Shown here: positions 52,012 through 61,621 of the stretch, piece by piece
Position numbering within the stretch: position 1 is the stretch's first letter
Layout: each line of letters starts with the position of its first letter
DNA from: Methylobacterium sp. CB376
GTDB taxonomy: Bacteria; Pseudomonadota; Alphaproteobacteria; Rhizobiales; Beijerinckiaceae
Length of the DNA: 64,000 bases
Direction: 5' to 3'
Assembly (NCBI RefSeq): GCF_029714205.1
Contig: NZ_CP121648.1
Location: 992,001-1,056,000 of the forward strand
The notes under the pieces: generated by a model
The model's database searches: none
What the model was told of the DNA's origin: nothing
What the model saw: only the letters and a program-made list of their open reading frames with translations
Translations under genes and position numbers: made by a program

Positions 52012-53160
52012 ATGCGGAGGAATGTGGCGCTGCTGTTCGGAGGGCGCTCGGCCGAGCACGAGGTGTCGATCGTCTCGGCCGGCAACGTCGCCCGGGCGCT
52101 CGATCCGGATCGCTACGCGGTGACGCCGATCGCCATCGACAAGGAGACGGGCGCGTGGCGGCTCTGCCCGCCGCTCGCGCCCGGCGAGGCGCCCGCGATG
52201 GTGCGGGAGGGGCCGCGCGTCGCCTTCCTTCCGGGCGGCGGCGGCCGGCTCGCGGTGCTGGGGGAGACGGCGAGCGTGTCGGAGCCCTTCGACGTCGTCG
52301 TGCCGGTGCTGCACGGGCCGAACGGCGAGGACGGGACCGTGCAGGGCGCCCTCGACCTCGCGGGCGTGCCCTATGTGGGGTCGGGGGTCATCGGCTCGGC
52401 CGCCGCGATGGACAAGGACGTGGCCAAGCGCCTGATGCGCGACGCGGGCCTGCCGATCGTGCCCTACCTGGTGGCGGGGCCGCGGCGCGGGGTCGCCTAC
52501 ACGGAGGCGGTCGAGGCGCTGGAGAGCCGGACGCTGTTCGTGAAGCCCGCCAATATGGGCTCCTCGGTCGGCGTCTCGCGGGTCGCCGATGCGGGCCAGT
52601 TCGACCAGGCGCTGGCCCACGCCTTCGCGTACGACGAGAAGATCCTGATCGAGCGGGCCGTGCCGCGGGCGCGGGAGATCGAGTTCGCGGTGCTGGAGAC
52701 GGCGGAGGGAGAGGTGCGGGTGTCGCCGCCGGGGGAGATCGCCCCGGCCGCCGCGCACGGCTTCTACGGCTACGACGCCAAGTACGTCGATCCGGACGGG
52801 GCGGCCCTGCTGATCCCGGCGAGCCTCGCGCCCGCGCTCGCCGAGCGGATGGGCGGGCTGGCGGCCCGGGCCTTCGAGGCCCTCGCCTGCGCGGGGCTCG
52901 CCCGGGTCGACCTCTTCCTCGACCCGGACGACCCGGAGGGAATCTTCGTCAACGAGGTCAACACCCTGCCGGGCTTCACGGCGATCAGCATGTACCCGAA
53001 ATTGTGGGACGCGGCGGGCCTCGCGCCGCCCGCCCTTATGGACGCCCTGATCGCCCACGCCCTCGCCCGCCACGCCCGGGCCGTCGCCACGGGCCGGGCT
53101 GCCCCGCGATCGGCGGCGGATGCGGCGTGGGCGCCGATGCGCGAGAGCATTTCCCGCTGA
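52012..53160 (+). CDS. ddl: D-alanine--D-alanine ligase
   Basis: A 382-residue ATP-grasp ligase that joins two D-Ala for peptidoglycan precursors in the cytosol. Signatures are LLFGGRSAEHEVSIVSA at the start, VLHGPNGEDGTVQGALDL and PYVGSGVIGSAAAMDKD. ATP-grasp motifs follow: LFVKPANMGSSVGVSRV, EIEFAVLE, and FVNEVNTLPGFTAISMYPKL near the end. The pattern is of the DdlA-type length. ATG 52012 is preferred because GGAGG ends nine bases upstream; ATG 52003 lies on that ribosome site. It is isolated from the mur/fts cluster, which is common for a second or DdlA-type ligase. Confidence 0.96.
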   Translation: MRRNVALLFGGRSAEHEVSIVSAGNVARALDPDRYAVTPIAIDKETGAWRLCPPLAPGEAPAMVREGPRVAFLPGGGGRLAVLGETASVSEPFDVVVPVLHGPNGEDGTVQGALDLAGVPYVGSGVIGSAAAMDKDVAKRLMRDAGLPIVPYLVAGPRRGVAYTEAVEALESRTLFVKPANMGSSVGVSRVADAGQFDQALAHAFAYDEKILIERAVPRAREIEFAVLETAEGEVRVSPPGEIAPAAAHGFYGYDAKYVDPDGAALLIPASLAPALAERMGGLAARAFEALACAGLARVDLFLDPDDPEGIFVNEVNTLPGFTAISMYPKLWDAAGLAPPALMDALIAHALARHARAVATGRAAPRSAADAAWAPMRESISR

Positions 53161-53203
53161 CGTGGATGCCGGTTCGGCGTAGGACATGCGGCCAAACCGG
53201 AGA

Positions 53204-53249
53204 CCTGGAGCAGGCTTCGGGTTTCGACCCGAGCGAAGCCTGCTCCAGG
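53204..53249. repeat. Inverted repeat hairpin after ddl
   Basis: Perfect 16-base arms (CCTGGAGCAGGCTTCG and complement) around a 14-base loop, 44 bases after the ddl stop. It is flanked by GCCGGTTCGG-like words on both sides (53169 and 53269). It could be a terminator or a member of an intergenic repeat family. Confidence 0.75.
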
Positions 53250-53374
53250 CACCGTGCGCCGAAGGGGCACCGGTTCGGAAAAAACGACGCGGGAACAAGA
53301 ACCTGAGCAGAATCGCGGCGGACCGCTCTGCTCGGGCCGGCCTGTCGGATCGGGAGAGGGCGGGAGAGGGCGGA

Positions 53375-54754
53375 ATGACGGGAGCGGCCGGACCGGTGCC
53401 GGTGGAGGCGGCGGACGGCCTGCCGCCGGCCGAGCGCCTCTGGGCCATGGGGGCGATCGGCACCGCCATGACCCTCGCGGTGCTGGACGGGGCCATCGTC
53501 AACGTCGCCCTGCCGGTGATGGCCCGCGACCTCGGGGTCAGCCCGGGCGCCGCGATCTTCGTGACGAACGGCTACCAGCTCGCCGTCACGGCGGCGCTGC
53601 TGCCGCTCGCCTCGCTCGGCGACATCCTCGGCTACAGGCGGATCTACGCGATCGGGCTCGCCCTGTTCACGGCGGCCTCGCTGGCCTGCGCGCTCGCCCC
53701 CACGCTGCCCCTGCTCATCGCCGCGCGGATCCTGCAGGGGCTCGGCGCCGCCGGGATCATGAGCGTCAACATCGCCCTGGTGCGGTTCATCTACCCGCAC
53801 CGCCTGATCGGCCGGGGGGTCGGCACGGTGGCGCTCGTGGTGGCGATCGCCTCGGCGGCCGGGCCGACCGTGGCGGGCGCGATCCTGTCGGTGGCGCGCT
53901 GGCCCTGGCTGTTCCTCGTCAACCTGCCGCTCGGGCTGCTGGCGCTCGCGGCGGCGATCCGCACCCTGCCGGTCACACCCCGCAGCGGCGGGCGCTTCGA
54001 TGCCCTGAGCGCGCTCCTCAACGCGCTCGTCTTCGCGCTCCTGATCACCGGGGTCGACGGGCTCGGCGACCCCGGGGAACGCGGCCTTGCGCTCCTCCTC
54101 CTCGGGGGCGCCCTCGTGATCGGCACGGCCTTCGTCTGGTACCAGGCGCGGCTGCCGGCGCCCCTCCTGCCGGTGGACCTCCTGCGCATCCCGGTCTTCG
54201 CCCTCTCGATGGCGAGTTCGATCTGCGCCTTCTCGGCCCAGATGATGGCCTACGTCGCCCTCCCCTTCTACTTCCACGACCTGCTGCACCGGACGAGCAG
54301 CGAGACGGGCCTCCTGATGACGCCCTGGCCGATCGCCATCGCGGTGATCGCGCCGGTGGCGGGCCGGCTCTCGGACCGGATCGCCCCCGGCCTCCTCGGC
54401 GGCGTCGGCATGCTGGGGATGGCGGCGGGCCTCGCCCTGGTGGCGAGCCTGCCGGCCGAGCCCGCCACGGGAGACATCGTCTGGCGGCTCACGCTCTGCG
54501 GGCTCGGCTTCGGGCTGTTCCAGTCGCCGAACAACCGGGTGATCATCACCAGCGCCCCGCGGGAGCGCAGCGGGGGCGCGAGCGGCATGCAGGCGACGGC
54601 GCGGCTCGTCGGGCAGTCGCTCGGGGCCGCGATGGTCGCGGTGATCTTCGGCCTGATGCACACGGGCGGCACCGTGGCGGTGCTGTGGATCGCCGCCGGC
54701 CTGTCGCTGACCGGGGCGGCGACGAGCGCCATGCGCAATCCGGCGCGGACCTGA
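53375..54754 (+). CDS. MFS transporter, DHA2 type (SmvA/EmrB-like)
   Basis: A 459-residue inner-membrane proton antiporter. Helix 1 reads LAVLDGAIVNVALPVMARDL, motif A SLGDILGYRRIY, and motif C AGPTVAGAIL; 14 hydrophobic helices are apparent, in line with the DHA2 family. GGGAGAGGGCGG precedes ATG 53375. It is distinct from the exporter at 3501-4961 (different motif A). The following SDR gene on the same strand, 119 bases away, may be cotranscribed; substrate unknown. Confidence 0.9.
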   Translation: MTGAAGPVPVEAADGLPPAERLWAMGAIGTAMTLAVLDGAIVNVALPVMARDLGVSPGAAIFVTNGYQLAVTAALLPLASLGDILGYRRIYAIGLALFTAASLACALAPTLPLLIAARILQGLGAAGIMSVNIALVRFIYPHRLIGRGVGTVALVVAIASAAGPTVAGAILSVARWPWLFLVNLPLGLLALAAAIRTLPVTPRSGGRFDALSALLNALVFALLITGVDGLGDPGERGLALLLLGGALVIGTAFVWYQARLPAPLLPVDLLRIPVFALSMASSICAFSAQMMAYVALPFYFHDLLHRTSSETGLLMTPWPIAIAVIAPVAGRLSDRIAPGLLGGVGMLGMAAGLALVASLPAEPATGDIVWRLTLCGLGFGLFQSPNNRVIITSAPRERSGGASGMQATARLVGQSLGAAMVAVIFGLMHTGGTVAVLWIAAGLSLTGAATSAMRNPART

Positions 54755-54873
54755 GGCGCCGCCTCCGGGCCGGAGGCGCCGCCTCCGGGGCTCCTCCGCG
54801 CGGACCGCCAAGCCCTGGACGTCCGGGATCGGGATCACATCTCCCGGGCGGGACGGCTGCGACGGAGGCCAGC

Positions 54874-55671
54874 ATGGACATCGATCTCACCGGGCGGCGC
54901 GCCCTCGTGACGGGCTCGACCGCGGGAATCGGCTTCGCCATCGCCAGGGCGCTCGGGGAGCTCGGCGCCACCGTGGCGGTGAACGGGCGCACGGCCGGGC
55001 GGGCCGAGGCGGCGGTCGCGGCGCTCGCGCGGGCCGCGCCGAAGGGGCGCTTCCTGGCCGCGCCCGGGGACGTCGCGGACGAAGCGGGCGCGCGGGCCGT
55101 GCACGCCGCCGTCCCGGACGCGGACATCCTCGTGAACAATGCGGGGATCTTCGAGCCCAAACCCTTCTTCGAGATCCCGGACGAGGATTGGAGGCGCTTC
55201 TTCGAGGTGAACGTGCTGAGCGGCGTGCGCCTGTCGCGGCTCTACGTGCCCGGCATGACGGCGCGGGGCTTCGGCCGGGTCGTGTTCATCTCCAGCGAAT
55301 CGGCCCTGCAGATCCCGGTGGAGATGGTCCATTACGGGATGACCAAGACCGCCCAGCTCGCGGTCTCCCGCGGCCTCGCCGAGACCGTCGCGGGCAGCGG
55401 CGTCACGGTGAACGCGGTCCTGCCGGGCCCGACCCTGTCGGAGGGCGTCGCCACCTTCATGAAGGAGATGGCGGCCGGCATCGCCGACCCGGACCTCGAC
55501 GCGATGGGCCGCGCCTTCGTCCGGGAGCACCGGCCGACCTCCCTGCTCGGGCGGCTCGCCACGCCGGAGGAGGTGGCGAACCTCGTCGCCTATCTGTGCA
55601 CCCCCGCCGCCAGCGCCACCAGCGGGGCGGCCCTGCGGGTCGATGGCGGGGTGGTGCGCGCCATCGTGTGA
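54874..55671 (+). CDS. SDR-family oxidoreductase
   Basis: A 265-residue NAD(P)-dependent short-chain dehydrogenase. Motifs: ALVTGSTAGIGFAIARALGE (cofactor), ILVNNAGIF, the catalytic Ser in VFISSESAL, and Tyr-x-x-x-Lys in VHYGMTKTAQ. The Asn-Gly-Arg after strand 2 (AVNGRTAGR) favours NADP. The ending LRVDGGVVRAIV is typical. GGAGG lies five bases before ATG 54874. The substrate is unknown. Confidence 0.92.
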   Translation: MDIDLTGRRALVTGSTAGIGFAIARALGELGATVAVNGRTAGRAEAAVAALARAAPKGRFLAAPGDVADEAGARAVHAAVPDADILVNNAGIFEPKPFFEIPDEDWRRFFEVNVLSGVRLSRLYVPGMTARGFGRVVFISSESALQIPVEMVHYGMTKTAQLAVSRGLAETVAGSGVTVNAVLPGPTLSEGVATFMKEMAAGIADPDLDAMGRAFVREHRPTSLLGRLATPEEVANLVAYLCTPAASATSGAALRVDGGVVRAIV

Positions 55672-55970
55672 CCCCGGCGCGCGCATCCGGCGAGGGCCGC
55701 GGAGGAGATTTCGCGGCCTTCGCCGAAGACAATCCAAGCGTGGGATTGAAAATTTACTCGCTTTTTTGAATCGTTCGGCCGCTCCTCTCGGCCATTTGGC
55801 CTATATCGAAAGGCATATTGCAGAACGGACACATCCTTTCCCTTACGGCAACTCACTGCCGGCGGCTCCCTGTACATTCACAGCCCGCTCAGATATTCCC
55901 TTACCCAGCGGAATCGGGGAAAGAAAAGGCGCGCCGTGCGACTCCTTCCCTGGGTAAAGGAGATGGTAAA
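55672..55970. promoter_or_regulatory. Long upstream region of the porin gene
   Basis: About 300 bases, clearly AT-richer than average at 55735-55830. TTGAAA at about 55745 is a possible -35, but no convincing -10 with 17-base spacing was found. A long untranslated leader is likely, as is usual for abundant porins. The ribosome site AAGGAGAT lies at 55957-55964. Confidence 0.45.
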
Positions 55971-57446
55971 GTGACGATGCAATCCGGAATGATGTCGGTG
56001 TCCGCGCGGTCGCTCCGCGCGGTCAAGGGCGTGCTCCTCGGTTCGGCGGCCGGTCTGGCCGTCGCCGGCGGGGCTCAGGCGGCCGATCTGCCGACCAAGA
56101 AGGCGGCTCCGGTCGAGTACGTGCGGATCTGCTCGGCCTACGGCGCCGGCTTCTTCTACATCCCGGGCACCGATACCTGCCTGCGCGTCGGCGGCCGCGC
56201 CCGCTTCGAGGCGACCTACGTCCAGCCGCTGATCCGCGGCGACAACATGGGCTATCGCGCCCTCGGCCGCCTGAACATCGACGCCCGCACGCAGACCGGC
56301 TACGGCACCCTGCGCGCCTTCGTCCGCTTCGAACTGGCCAGCCGCACCGGCGGCTTCTTGAAGTCCGGTACCCAGGAGCGCGCCGCCAACGCCTTCTCCG
56401 CCACCGGCGTCGACACGGCCGGGCGCGTCCAGCAATACGTGAACGCCGACAAGGCCTTCATCCAGTTTGCCGGCCTCACCGCCGGCCGCGCGGCCTCGTT
56501 CTACGACTTCTACGCCCACGATTACGAGATCATCGCCGGCACGCTCGGGTCGGACATGTCCTCGACCAACGTCCTCGCCTATACGGCGACGTTCGGCGAG
56601 GGCTTCTCGGCCACGATCTCGATGGAAGACCCGAACTTCCGCAAGAACCCGATCTTCGGTGCGCCGACCGCCAGCGTGGGCGTGAACCCCGTCGACGTGG
56701 TGCAGCGCTCGCGCATGCCCGACTTCGTCGGCGCCCTGCGCTACGACGCGGCCTGGGGCTCGGCGCAGCTCTCGGCGGCGGTCCACGAGATCAACACCGG
56801 CAACTTCACCTCGAATCTCCTCACGATCCCCCACGTGCCGAGCGAGTACGGCTGGGCGGTCCAGGGCGGCGTGAAGATCAACCTGCCCTTCATCGCCGCG
56901 GGTGACGGTCTCTACCTGCAGGGCTCGTACGGTGAAGGCGCGACGATCTATACCGGCATCTCCAACTACAACGGCACCTACTCGCTGACCGGCAACCCGA
57001 TTGGTGGCCTGTTCAACACCTCCTACGCGGACGCGATCCTCGACCCGGTGACCGGCCGGCTGTCGCTCTCGAAGAGCTTCACGGTGGTGGGCTCGTTCCT
57101 CCATTACTGGACGCCCGAGTGGCGGTCGGCCATCTTCGGCAGCTACGGCGAGATCGAGTTCAACAAGACCGCCCGGGCCCGCACCGCGGCGGCCGGGATC
57201 GGCGGCCTCACCGTCGCCGACGCGGCGACCAGCGCCCTGCTGCGCGACGCGTCCCAGATCGTCGCCGGCGCGAGCCTGATCTGGTCGCCGGTGAAGGATC
57301 TCGATATCGGCGTCGAGGGTCTCTACACCCAGGTCGGCGTCAAGAACGGTCGCGTCCTCGACCCGAACCGGCCCGGCAGCACCACGGCGACCGTCAAGGA
57401 CGGCGACACGTTCCAGGTTCGCATGCGCGTTCAGCGCGACTTCTGA
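55971..57446 (+). CDS. Porin, alphaproteobacterial Porin_2 type
   Basis: A 491-residue outer-membrane general porin. The signal peptide ends near GAQAADLP, followed by the family start APVEYVRICSAYGAGFFYIP and DTCLRVGGRARFEATYVQP. The barrel strands carry alternating patterns (LRAFVRFELASRTGG, RAASFYDFYAHDYEI, LSAAVHEINTGNF), and the protein ends in Phe (VRMRVQRDF). GTG 55971 has AAGGAGAT six bases upstream; ATG 55977 is the alternative. Its promoter region and a terminator make it a single-gene unit, probably highly expressed. Confidence 0.93.
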   Translation: MTMQSGMMSVSARSLRAVKGVLLGSAAGLAVAGGAQAADLPTKKAAPVEYVRICSAYGAGFFYIPGTDTCLRVGGRARFEATYVQPLIRGDNMGYRALGRLNIDARTQTGYGTLRAFVRFELASRTGGFLKSGTQERAANAFSATGVDTAGRVQQYVNADKAFIQFAGLTAGRAASFYDFYAHDYEIIAGTLGSDMSSTNVLAYTATFGEGFSATISMEDPNFRKNPIFGAPTASVGVNPVDVVQRSRMPDFVGALRYDAAWGSAQLSAAVHEINTGNFTSNLLTIPHVPSEYGWAVQGGVKINLPFIAAGDGLYLQGSYGEGATIYTGISNYNGTYSLTGNPIGGLFNTSYADAILDPVTGRLSLSKSFTVVGSFLHYWTPEWRSAIFGSYGEIEFNKTARARTAAAGIGGLTVADAATSALLRDASQIVAGASLIWSPVKDLDIGVEGLYTQVGVKNGRVLDPNRPGSTTATVKDGDTFQVRMRVQRDF

Positions 57447-57468
57447 TCCCGACGGCGGATCGCGACGG

Positions 57469-57504
57469 AGGGCCCCGGCGGTGTCGGGGCCCTTTCCATT
57501 TTTG
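57469..57504 (+). terminator. Rho-independent terminator of the porin gene
   Basis: A nine-base stem (AGGGCCCCG / CGGGGCCCT) with a seven-base loop, 22 bases past the stop and followed by TTCCATTTTT. This is the clearest intrinsic terminator in the window. Confidence 0.85.
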
Positions 57505-57930
57505 AGGATCGATGGGAGGGCGAGCGCCCCGCCCGGCCGGGCGCCTGCATCGGCAGGCGCGGGACGGGGCCGCGGGCAGCTGCCCGGTGGTTCGAGCCGG
57601 TCCGATGGCGGGATGGCCCCGAACGGGGCGGCCGATGCCCTCACGGCGTTTCCGGCACCGGCCCCATCCTCGCGTGCGTCGCCGCAACCCCGACCACGAC
57701 GGCTCAGGACAGGGTTCGGGCCCGCACGCGGCCCGGCGCGATCTCTAGAGCCCCGGCCCATCATCGCCCGGCGAGGGGGCCCCAGCCATGCCGGGACCGT
57801 CGCGGAGGGCGGGGTCGAAGAGCGGCGCCGATGCGCCTCGGCGCGACGGGGACCGCGAGGCTCCGGTCCGAGACCGGCCGGCGCCGGACGCCGACGGGCC
57901 TCCGGCGGAACCCCGCGCGGGCCTCCGCCC
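57505..57930. other. Intergenic region, nothing found
   Basis: About 425 very GC-rich bases between the porin terminator and the end of the convergent SWIB gene. No gene, RNA or clear signal is supported. Confidence 0.4.
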
Positions 57931-58293
57931 TTACTTCAGGTGCTGGGCGAGATACTTGTTCATCTCGAACATCGTCGCCTTGTCCTTGCCGAAGACCTTC
58001 TTCAGCTTGTCGTCGGCGAGGATCTCGCGCTTGTTCTCGGGATTCTGCAGGGAATGGGTGCGGATGTAGTCCCACACCTTGCTGACCACCTCGCCGCGCG
58101 GGATCGGCTTGGTGCCGACGATCGCGCCGAGTTCCGGCGAGGGCTGGAGGGGCTTCTGCAGGGCGTTCGGCTTGTCGCCGCCCTTGGGCGCCGCCACCTT
58201 CTTGCCCTTGGCGGCGGATTCCTTGCCGGCGGGCTTCTCGGCCTCGGCCGCCTCGGCCTTCGGAGCCTCTTTCTTGGTCGTCTTGGTCGCCAT
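57931..58293 (-). CDS. SWIB/MDM2-domain protein
   Basis: A 120-residue protein. The N-terminal 45 residues are Lys/Ala-rich and low in complexity (KKEAPKAEAAEAEKPAG), like histone-like tails. The C-terminal SWIB domain reads LQPSPELGAIVGTKPIPRGE, then VVSKVWDYIRTHSLQNPENK and DDKLKKVFGKDKATMFEMNK. In bacteria such proteins, often with DNA topoisomerase, are presumed nucleoid-associated. GGAGGAG lies about four bases before ATG 58293. Confidence 0.92.
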   Translation of the reverse strand: MATKTTKKEAPKAEAAEAEKPAGKESAAKGKKVAAPKGGDKPNALQKPLQPSPELGAIVGTKPIPRGEVVSKVWDYIRTHSLQNPENKREILADDKLKKVFGKDKATMFEMNKYLAQHLK

Positions 58294-58445
58294 CGCTCTC
58301 CTCCGGTGTCCCCTGGGGCCCACGTCGCGGGATATACGGCCCTGCCGGGCGCTTAGCGTCAACAACTAAGCCTTGCCGGCCCCGTTCCAAGCGGAAATTC
58401 GCGGCCGGAACGGGATCATCCACACCCGAAGGCGTAAACGAAAGC

Positions 58446-59474
58446 TCAAGCCCCGATTGATCGGGCATCCGTCCAGGTCTTGCGGCCCTCCAGGGGATAG
58501 GCCGGATCGGTGTAGCCGGGGGTCGAGGGATGGCCGGCCGGCACGAGCCGGTCGACCAGGGCTTCGTCCTCCGCCCCGAAGCGGTAGGCGAGCGAGGCCG
58601 CGTAGGCCTCCCACTGCGCGAAGGTGCGCGGGCCGGCGATGACCGCGGTGACCGCCCGATTGTTCAGCACCCAGCCGAGGGCGAAGTCGATCGGCGAGGC
58701 GCCGCGGGCGGCCGCGTGGGCGGCGATCTCGCGGGCGATGGCGAGGCTCTCGGGGCGCCACTCGGTCTGCATCATGCGGGCGTCGCCGCGGCCGGCACGG
58801 CTGCCCTCGGGCGGCGAGGCGCCGGGATCGTACTTCGCGGTGAGCACGCCGCGGGCGAGCGGCGAGTAGGGCACCACGCCGAGCCCGAAATACGCGCAGG
58901 CCGGCAGGTGCTCGACCTCGGGCATGCGGTTGAGGGCATTGTAGTAGGGCTGGCTCGCCGCCGGTCGATCGATGCCGTAGTCGTCGCAGAGGCGGCAGAT
59001 CTCGGCGACGCGCCAGGACCGGTGGTTCGAGACCGCGAAGTACCGGACCTTGCCGGTGCGGATCAGGTCGCCCACGGCCCGCACGGTCTCGGCCAGCGGC
59101 GTGTCGTGGTCCTCGCGGTGGAGGTAGTAGAGGTCGATCCAGTCGGTGCCGAGGCGCCGGAGGCTGTCCTCGCAGGCGCGGATGACGTGGGCGCGGGAGA
59201 GGCCGCGGTCGTTGGGGCCGGCCCCCATCGGGTTCCCGACCTTGGTGGCGAGCACGACGGCGCCGCGGTCGCGGGCGATGGCGCGGCCCACCACCTCCTC
59301 GGAGACGCCGTCATTGTAGACGTCGGCCGTGTCGATGAAGTTGATCCCCCGGTCGCGGGCATCCGCGATGATGCGGGCGGCCTGGGCCTCACTGGTCTGG
59401 CCGCCGAACATCATGGTGCCGAGGCAGAGGGGGGAGACCTTGAGGCCGGATCGTCCGAGGGTGCGGTACTCCAT
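58446..59474 (-). CDS. Aldo/keto reductase family oxidoreductase
   Basis: A 342-residue NADP-dependent AKR of the general YghZ/Tas-like branch. The start MEYRTLGRSGLKVSPLCLG is typical. Catalytic elements appear in order: Asp-Thr-Ala-Asp-Val-Tyr (FIDTADVYNDG), Lys in VLATKVGNPM and His in YYLHREDHD. The cofactor site near the C-terminus reads AVIAGPRTFAQWEA. GGAGG precedes ATG 59474 by about 11 bases; the longer frame to 59570 looks non-coding. Physiological substrate unknown. Confidence 0.92.
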   Translation of the reverse strand: MEYRTLGRSGLKVSPLCLGTMMFGGQTSEAQAARIIADARDRGINFIDTADVYNDGVSEEVVGRAIARDRGAVVLATKVGNPMGAGPNDRGLSRAHVIRACEDSLRRLGTDWIDLYYLHREDHDTPLAETVRAVGDLIRTGKVRYFAVSNHRSWRVAEICRLCDDYGIDRPAASQPYYNALNRMPEVEHLPACAYFGLGVVPYSPLARGVLTAKYDPGASPPEGSRAGRGDARMMQTEWRPESLAIAREIAAHAAARGASPIDFALGWVLNNRAVTAVIAGPRTFAQWEAYAASLAYRFGAEDEALVDRLVPAGHPSTPGYTDPAYPLEGRKTWTDARSIGA

Positions 59475-59621
59475 CGCGTCGCTGTCCTCCGATGATGGCC
59501 GATCTTGGGCACTAAGTTCCTGTGGCGCGCGCGTCTCGCCGCCGTGTGGATGCCGGGGTTTTCCTCCCATTCACCCTGTTCGGCAATCCCCCGTTAAGCA
59601 CGCGGCCGCAGAACTCTCCGC

Positions 59622-59741
59622 ATGTTCTTCGCCGCCATCTCCCTCGCCTTCGGCGCCGCCAGCGCCCTCATCCTTGGCCTGCGGGCCGCGGTGTCCTCCG
59701 AGATCCCCGGGGAGGGCCCGCATTCGCGGGGCTTCCTCTGA
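59622..59741 (+). CDS. 39-residue single-helix membrane peptide
   Basis: ATG 59622 opens a frame with an N-terminal hydrophobic helix (FFAAISLAFGAASALILGL) and a short polar tail ending GPHSRGFL. It lies between the aldo/keto reductase and MFS genes. The ribosome site is weak, and the size allows chance, but the clean helix speaks for a real small protein. Confidence 0.35.
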   Translation: MFFAAISLAFGAASALILGLRAAVSSEIPGEGPHSRGFL

Positions 59742-59849
59742 GATCCGGGTGGCCGGAGGGTGCGCCCTGCGGCGGGGAGCCGAGGGGCGGCGCCCCTCGG
59801 TCCTGATCTCTGGTCGGCCGGCGCGGGCGCCGCGCCGCGAGGCGCCGCG

Positions 59850-61028
59850 ATGCTGAGCCGCTTCCTCGTCGTCGCGGCGGCGCTCTATGCGGGCTACGGC
59901 GTCACGTCGCCCTACCTGCCGGCCTTCCTGGCCGAGCGCGGGCTCGGCGCGGACCAGATCGGGCTCGCGCTCGCGGCCGGCCAGGGGGTCCGGCTCGCGG
60001 CAGGCCCGCTGGCGGGGCGCCTCGCGGACCGGCGCGACGCCGCCCGCGGCGTGCTGGCGGCCTGCGCCCTCCTCTCCGCCGTCACGGCGCTCGCCTTCCT
60101 CGCCGGGCACGGCTTCGCGGCCCTCCTGGTGGTCGGGGTCGCGCACGCGGCCGCGACGGCGCCGCTCGCGCCGCTGGCGGACGCCCTGGCGCTCCCGGCC
60201 GCCGCGGCCGGCCGCTTCTCCTACGGGCTCGTGCGGGGTGCGGGCTCGGCGGCCTTCATCGCCGGCACGCTGCTCGCGGGGGCGGTGACGGCGTGGTCGG
60301 GCCGGCCGGCCCTGCTCGCCTGCGGGGCGGCGTTCTTCGGGCTCCTGGCGCTCGCCGCCCTGCGGCTCCCGGCCGGGGCGGCGCGGGCCGCGGGGATTGT
60401 GGATTCGGCCTCGCCGGGCCTCCTCCTGCGCTCGGCGCCGTTTCGCCGCATCGTCCTGGTCGCCGCCCTGGTGGTCGGCAGCCATGCCATGCACGACGCC
60501 TTCGCGGTGATCCGCTGGCAGGCGGCCGGGATCGGTCCCGGCGCGGCGAGCCTGCTCTGGGCGGAATCGGTCGCCGCGGAGGTGCTGGTCTTCACGCTCG
60601 CCGGGCCGCCGCTCCTCGACCGGCTCGGCCCGGCCCGGGCGCTGATGCTGGCGGGCCTCGCCGCGGCGGGGCGCTGGGCCGTGGAGGGCGCGACGGCGGC
60701 GCTGCCGGCCCTGGCGCTGATCCAGGCCCTGCATGGGCTGACCTTCGCGCTCCTGCACCTCGCCTGCATGCGGGTGCTGCTGGCGAGCGTGCCGCCGGCG
60801 CTGGCGGCCACCGCCCAGACCCTCTACGGCACGCTCGGCCTCGGGCTCGCCACCACGCTGACGACGCTGGCGGCCGGGCCGCTCTACGGCCGGTTCGGGC
60901 CGGCAGCCTTCTGGGCCATGGCGCTGATGGCGCTCGCCGCCGTGCCGCTGGCGCGGGGCCTGCGCGCGCCGCCGGGCGATGCCCTGCCGGGCGATGCCCG
61001 GGAGGGCACCGCCCGCGGCGGGGCTTGA
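59850..61028 (+). CDS. MFS transporter, MFS_1-like (HcaT-type)
   Basis: A 392-residue 12-helix major facilitator resembling the 3-phenylpropionate/nucleoside-type MFS_1-like group. It has an early GYGVTSPYLPAFLAERGLGA, motif A region GPLAGRLADRRDAARG, and RFSYGLVRGAGSAAFIAGTL, which matches the family hallmark after helix 4. The second half repeats with LLDRLGPARALM. The substrate is unknown. It starts at ATG 59850; earlier in-frame starts fall in a Pro/Arg-rich non-helical stretch. Confidence 0.87.
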   Translation: MLSRFLVVAAALYAGYGVTSPYLPAFLAERGLGADQIGLALAAGQGVRLAAGPLAGRLADRRDAARGVLAACALLSAVTALAFLAGHGFAALLVVGVAHAAATAPLAPLADALALPAAAAGRFSYGLVRGAGSAAFIAGTLLAGAVTAWSGRPALLACGAAFFGLLALAALRLPAGAARAAGIVDSASPGLLLRSAPFRRIVLVAALVVGSHAMHDAFAVIRWQAAGIGPGAASLLWAESVAAEVLVFTLAGPPLLDRLGPARALMLAGLAAAGRWAVEGATAALPALALIQALHGLTFALLHLACMRVLLASVPPALAATAQTLYGTLGLGLATTLTTLAAGPLYGRFGPAAFWAMALMALAAVPLARGLRAPPGDALPGDAREGTARGGA

Positions 61029-61076
61029 CCCGGGCCCGCGCCGGGCGGAAGGCGGGCCCGCCGACCGGAGCCCCGC

Positions 61077-61526
61077 ATGCCCGTTCCCGCCGACCTCTCG
61101 GCCCTCGATTCGACCGCGCACATCATCCAGGTGGCGCTGACGCCGGTCTTCCTGCTTAGCGGGCTCGCGACGCTGCTCAGCGTCCTGTCGACGCGCCACG
61201 CGCGGATCGCCGACCAGGTCGAGAGGCTGTCGGGCCGCACGAACGAGGTGGCGCGGCTCGCGGAGTTGCGGCGGCGCAGCCTCGCCCTGGACGCGGCGGT
61301 GGTGCTGGCGGCGCTCGCGGGGGTGGCGACCTGCGGGGCGGTGCTGACGCTGTTCGTGGGGGCGCTGCGCGACACGGGCGTGGCGAGCGTGCTCTTCGCC
61401 TTGTTCGGCGCCGCGATCGTGTTCACCCTGTGCGCGCTCGGGGTCTTCGCCGTCGAGATGACCCTGGCGAGTCGCGACGTGCGCAGCGCCGCCGCGACTC
61501 AGGCGGAGGAAGCCCGGGAGCGCTGA
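61077..61526 (+). CDS. DUF2721 membrane protein
   Basis: A 149-residue inner-membrane protein with the DUF2721 pattern: IIQVALTPVFLLSGLATLLS, RHARIADQVERL and three hydrophobic helices, the last being LFALFGAAIVFTLCALGVF. GGAG lies six bases before ATG 61077, 48 bases after the MFS stop, so the two could be cotranscribed. The function of the family is not known. Confidence 0.88.
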   Translation: MPVPADLSALDSTAHIIQVALTPVFLLSGLATLLSVLSTRHARIADQVERLSGRTNEVARLAELRRRSLALDAAVVLAALAGVATCGAVLTLFVGALRDTGVASVLFALFGAAIVFTLCALGVFAVEMTLASRDVRSAAATQAEEARER

Positions 61527-61621
61527 GGGGCCGCGGGCGCCAGAGCGCCCGCAGGCGCGGAAGCGCCCGGAACCGTCCGGCGGGGGTCCGGTTCCCCAGG
61601 GGTGAGACGGGGAGACGAGAG

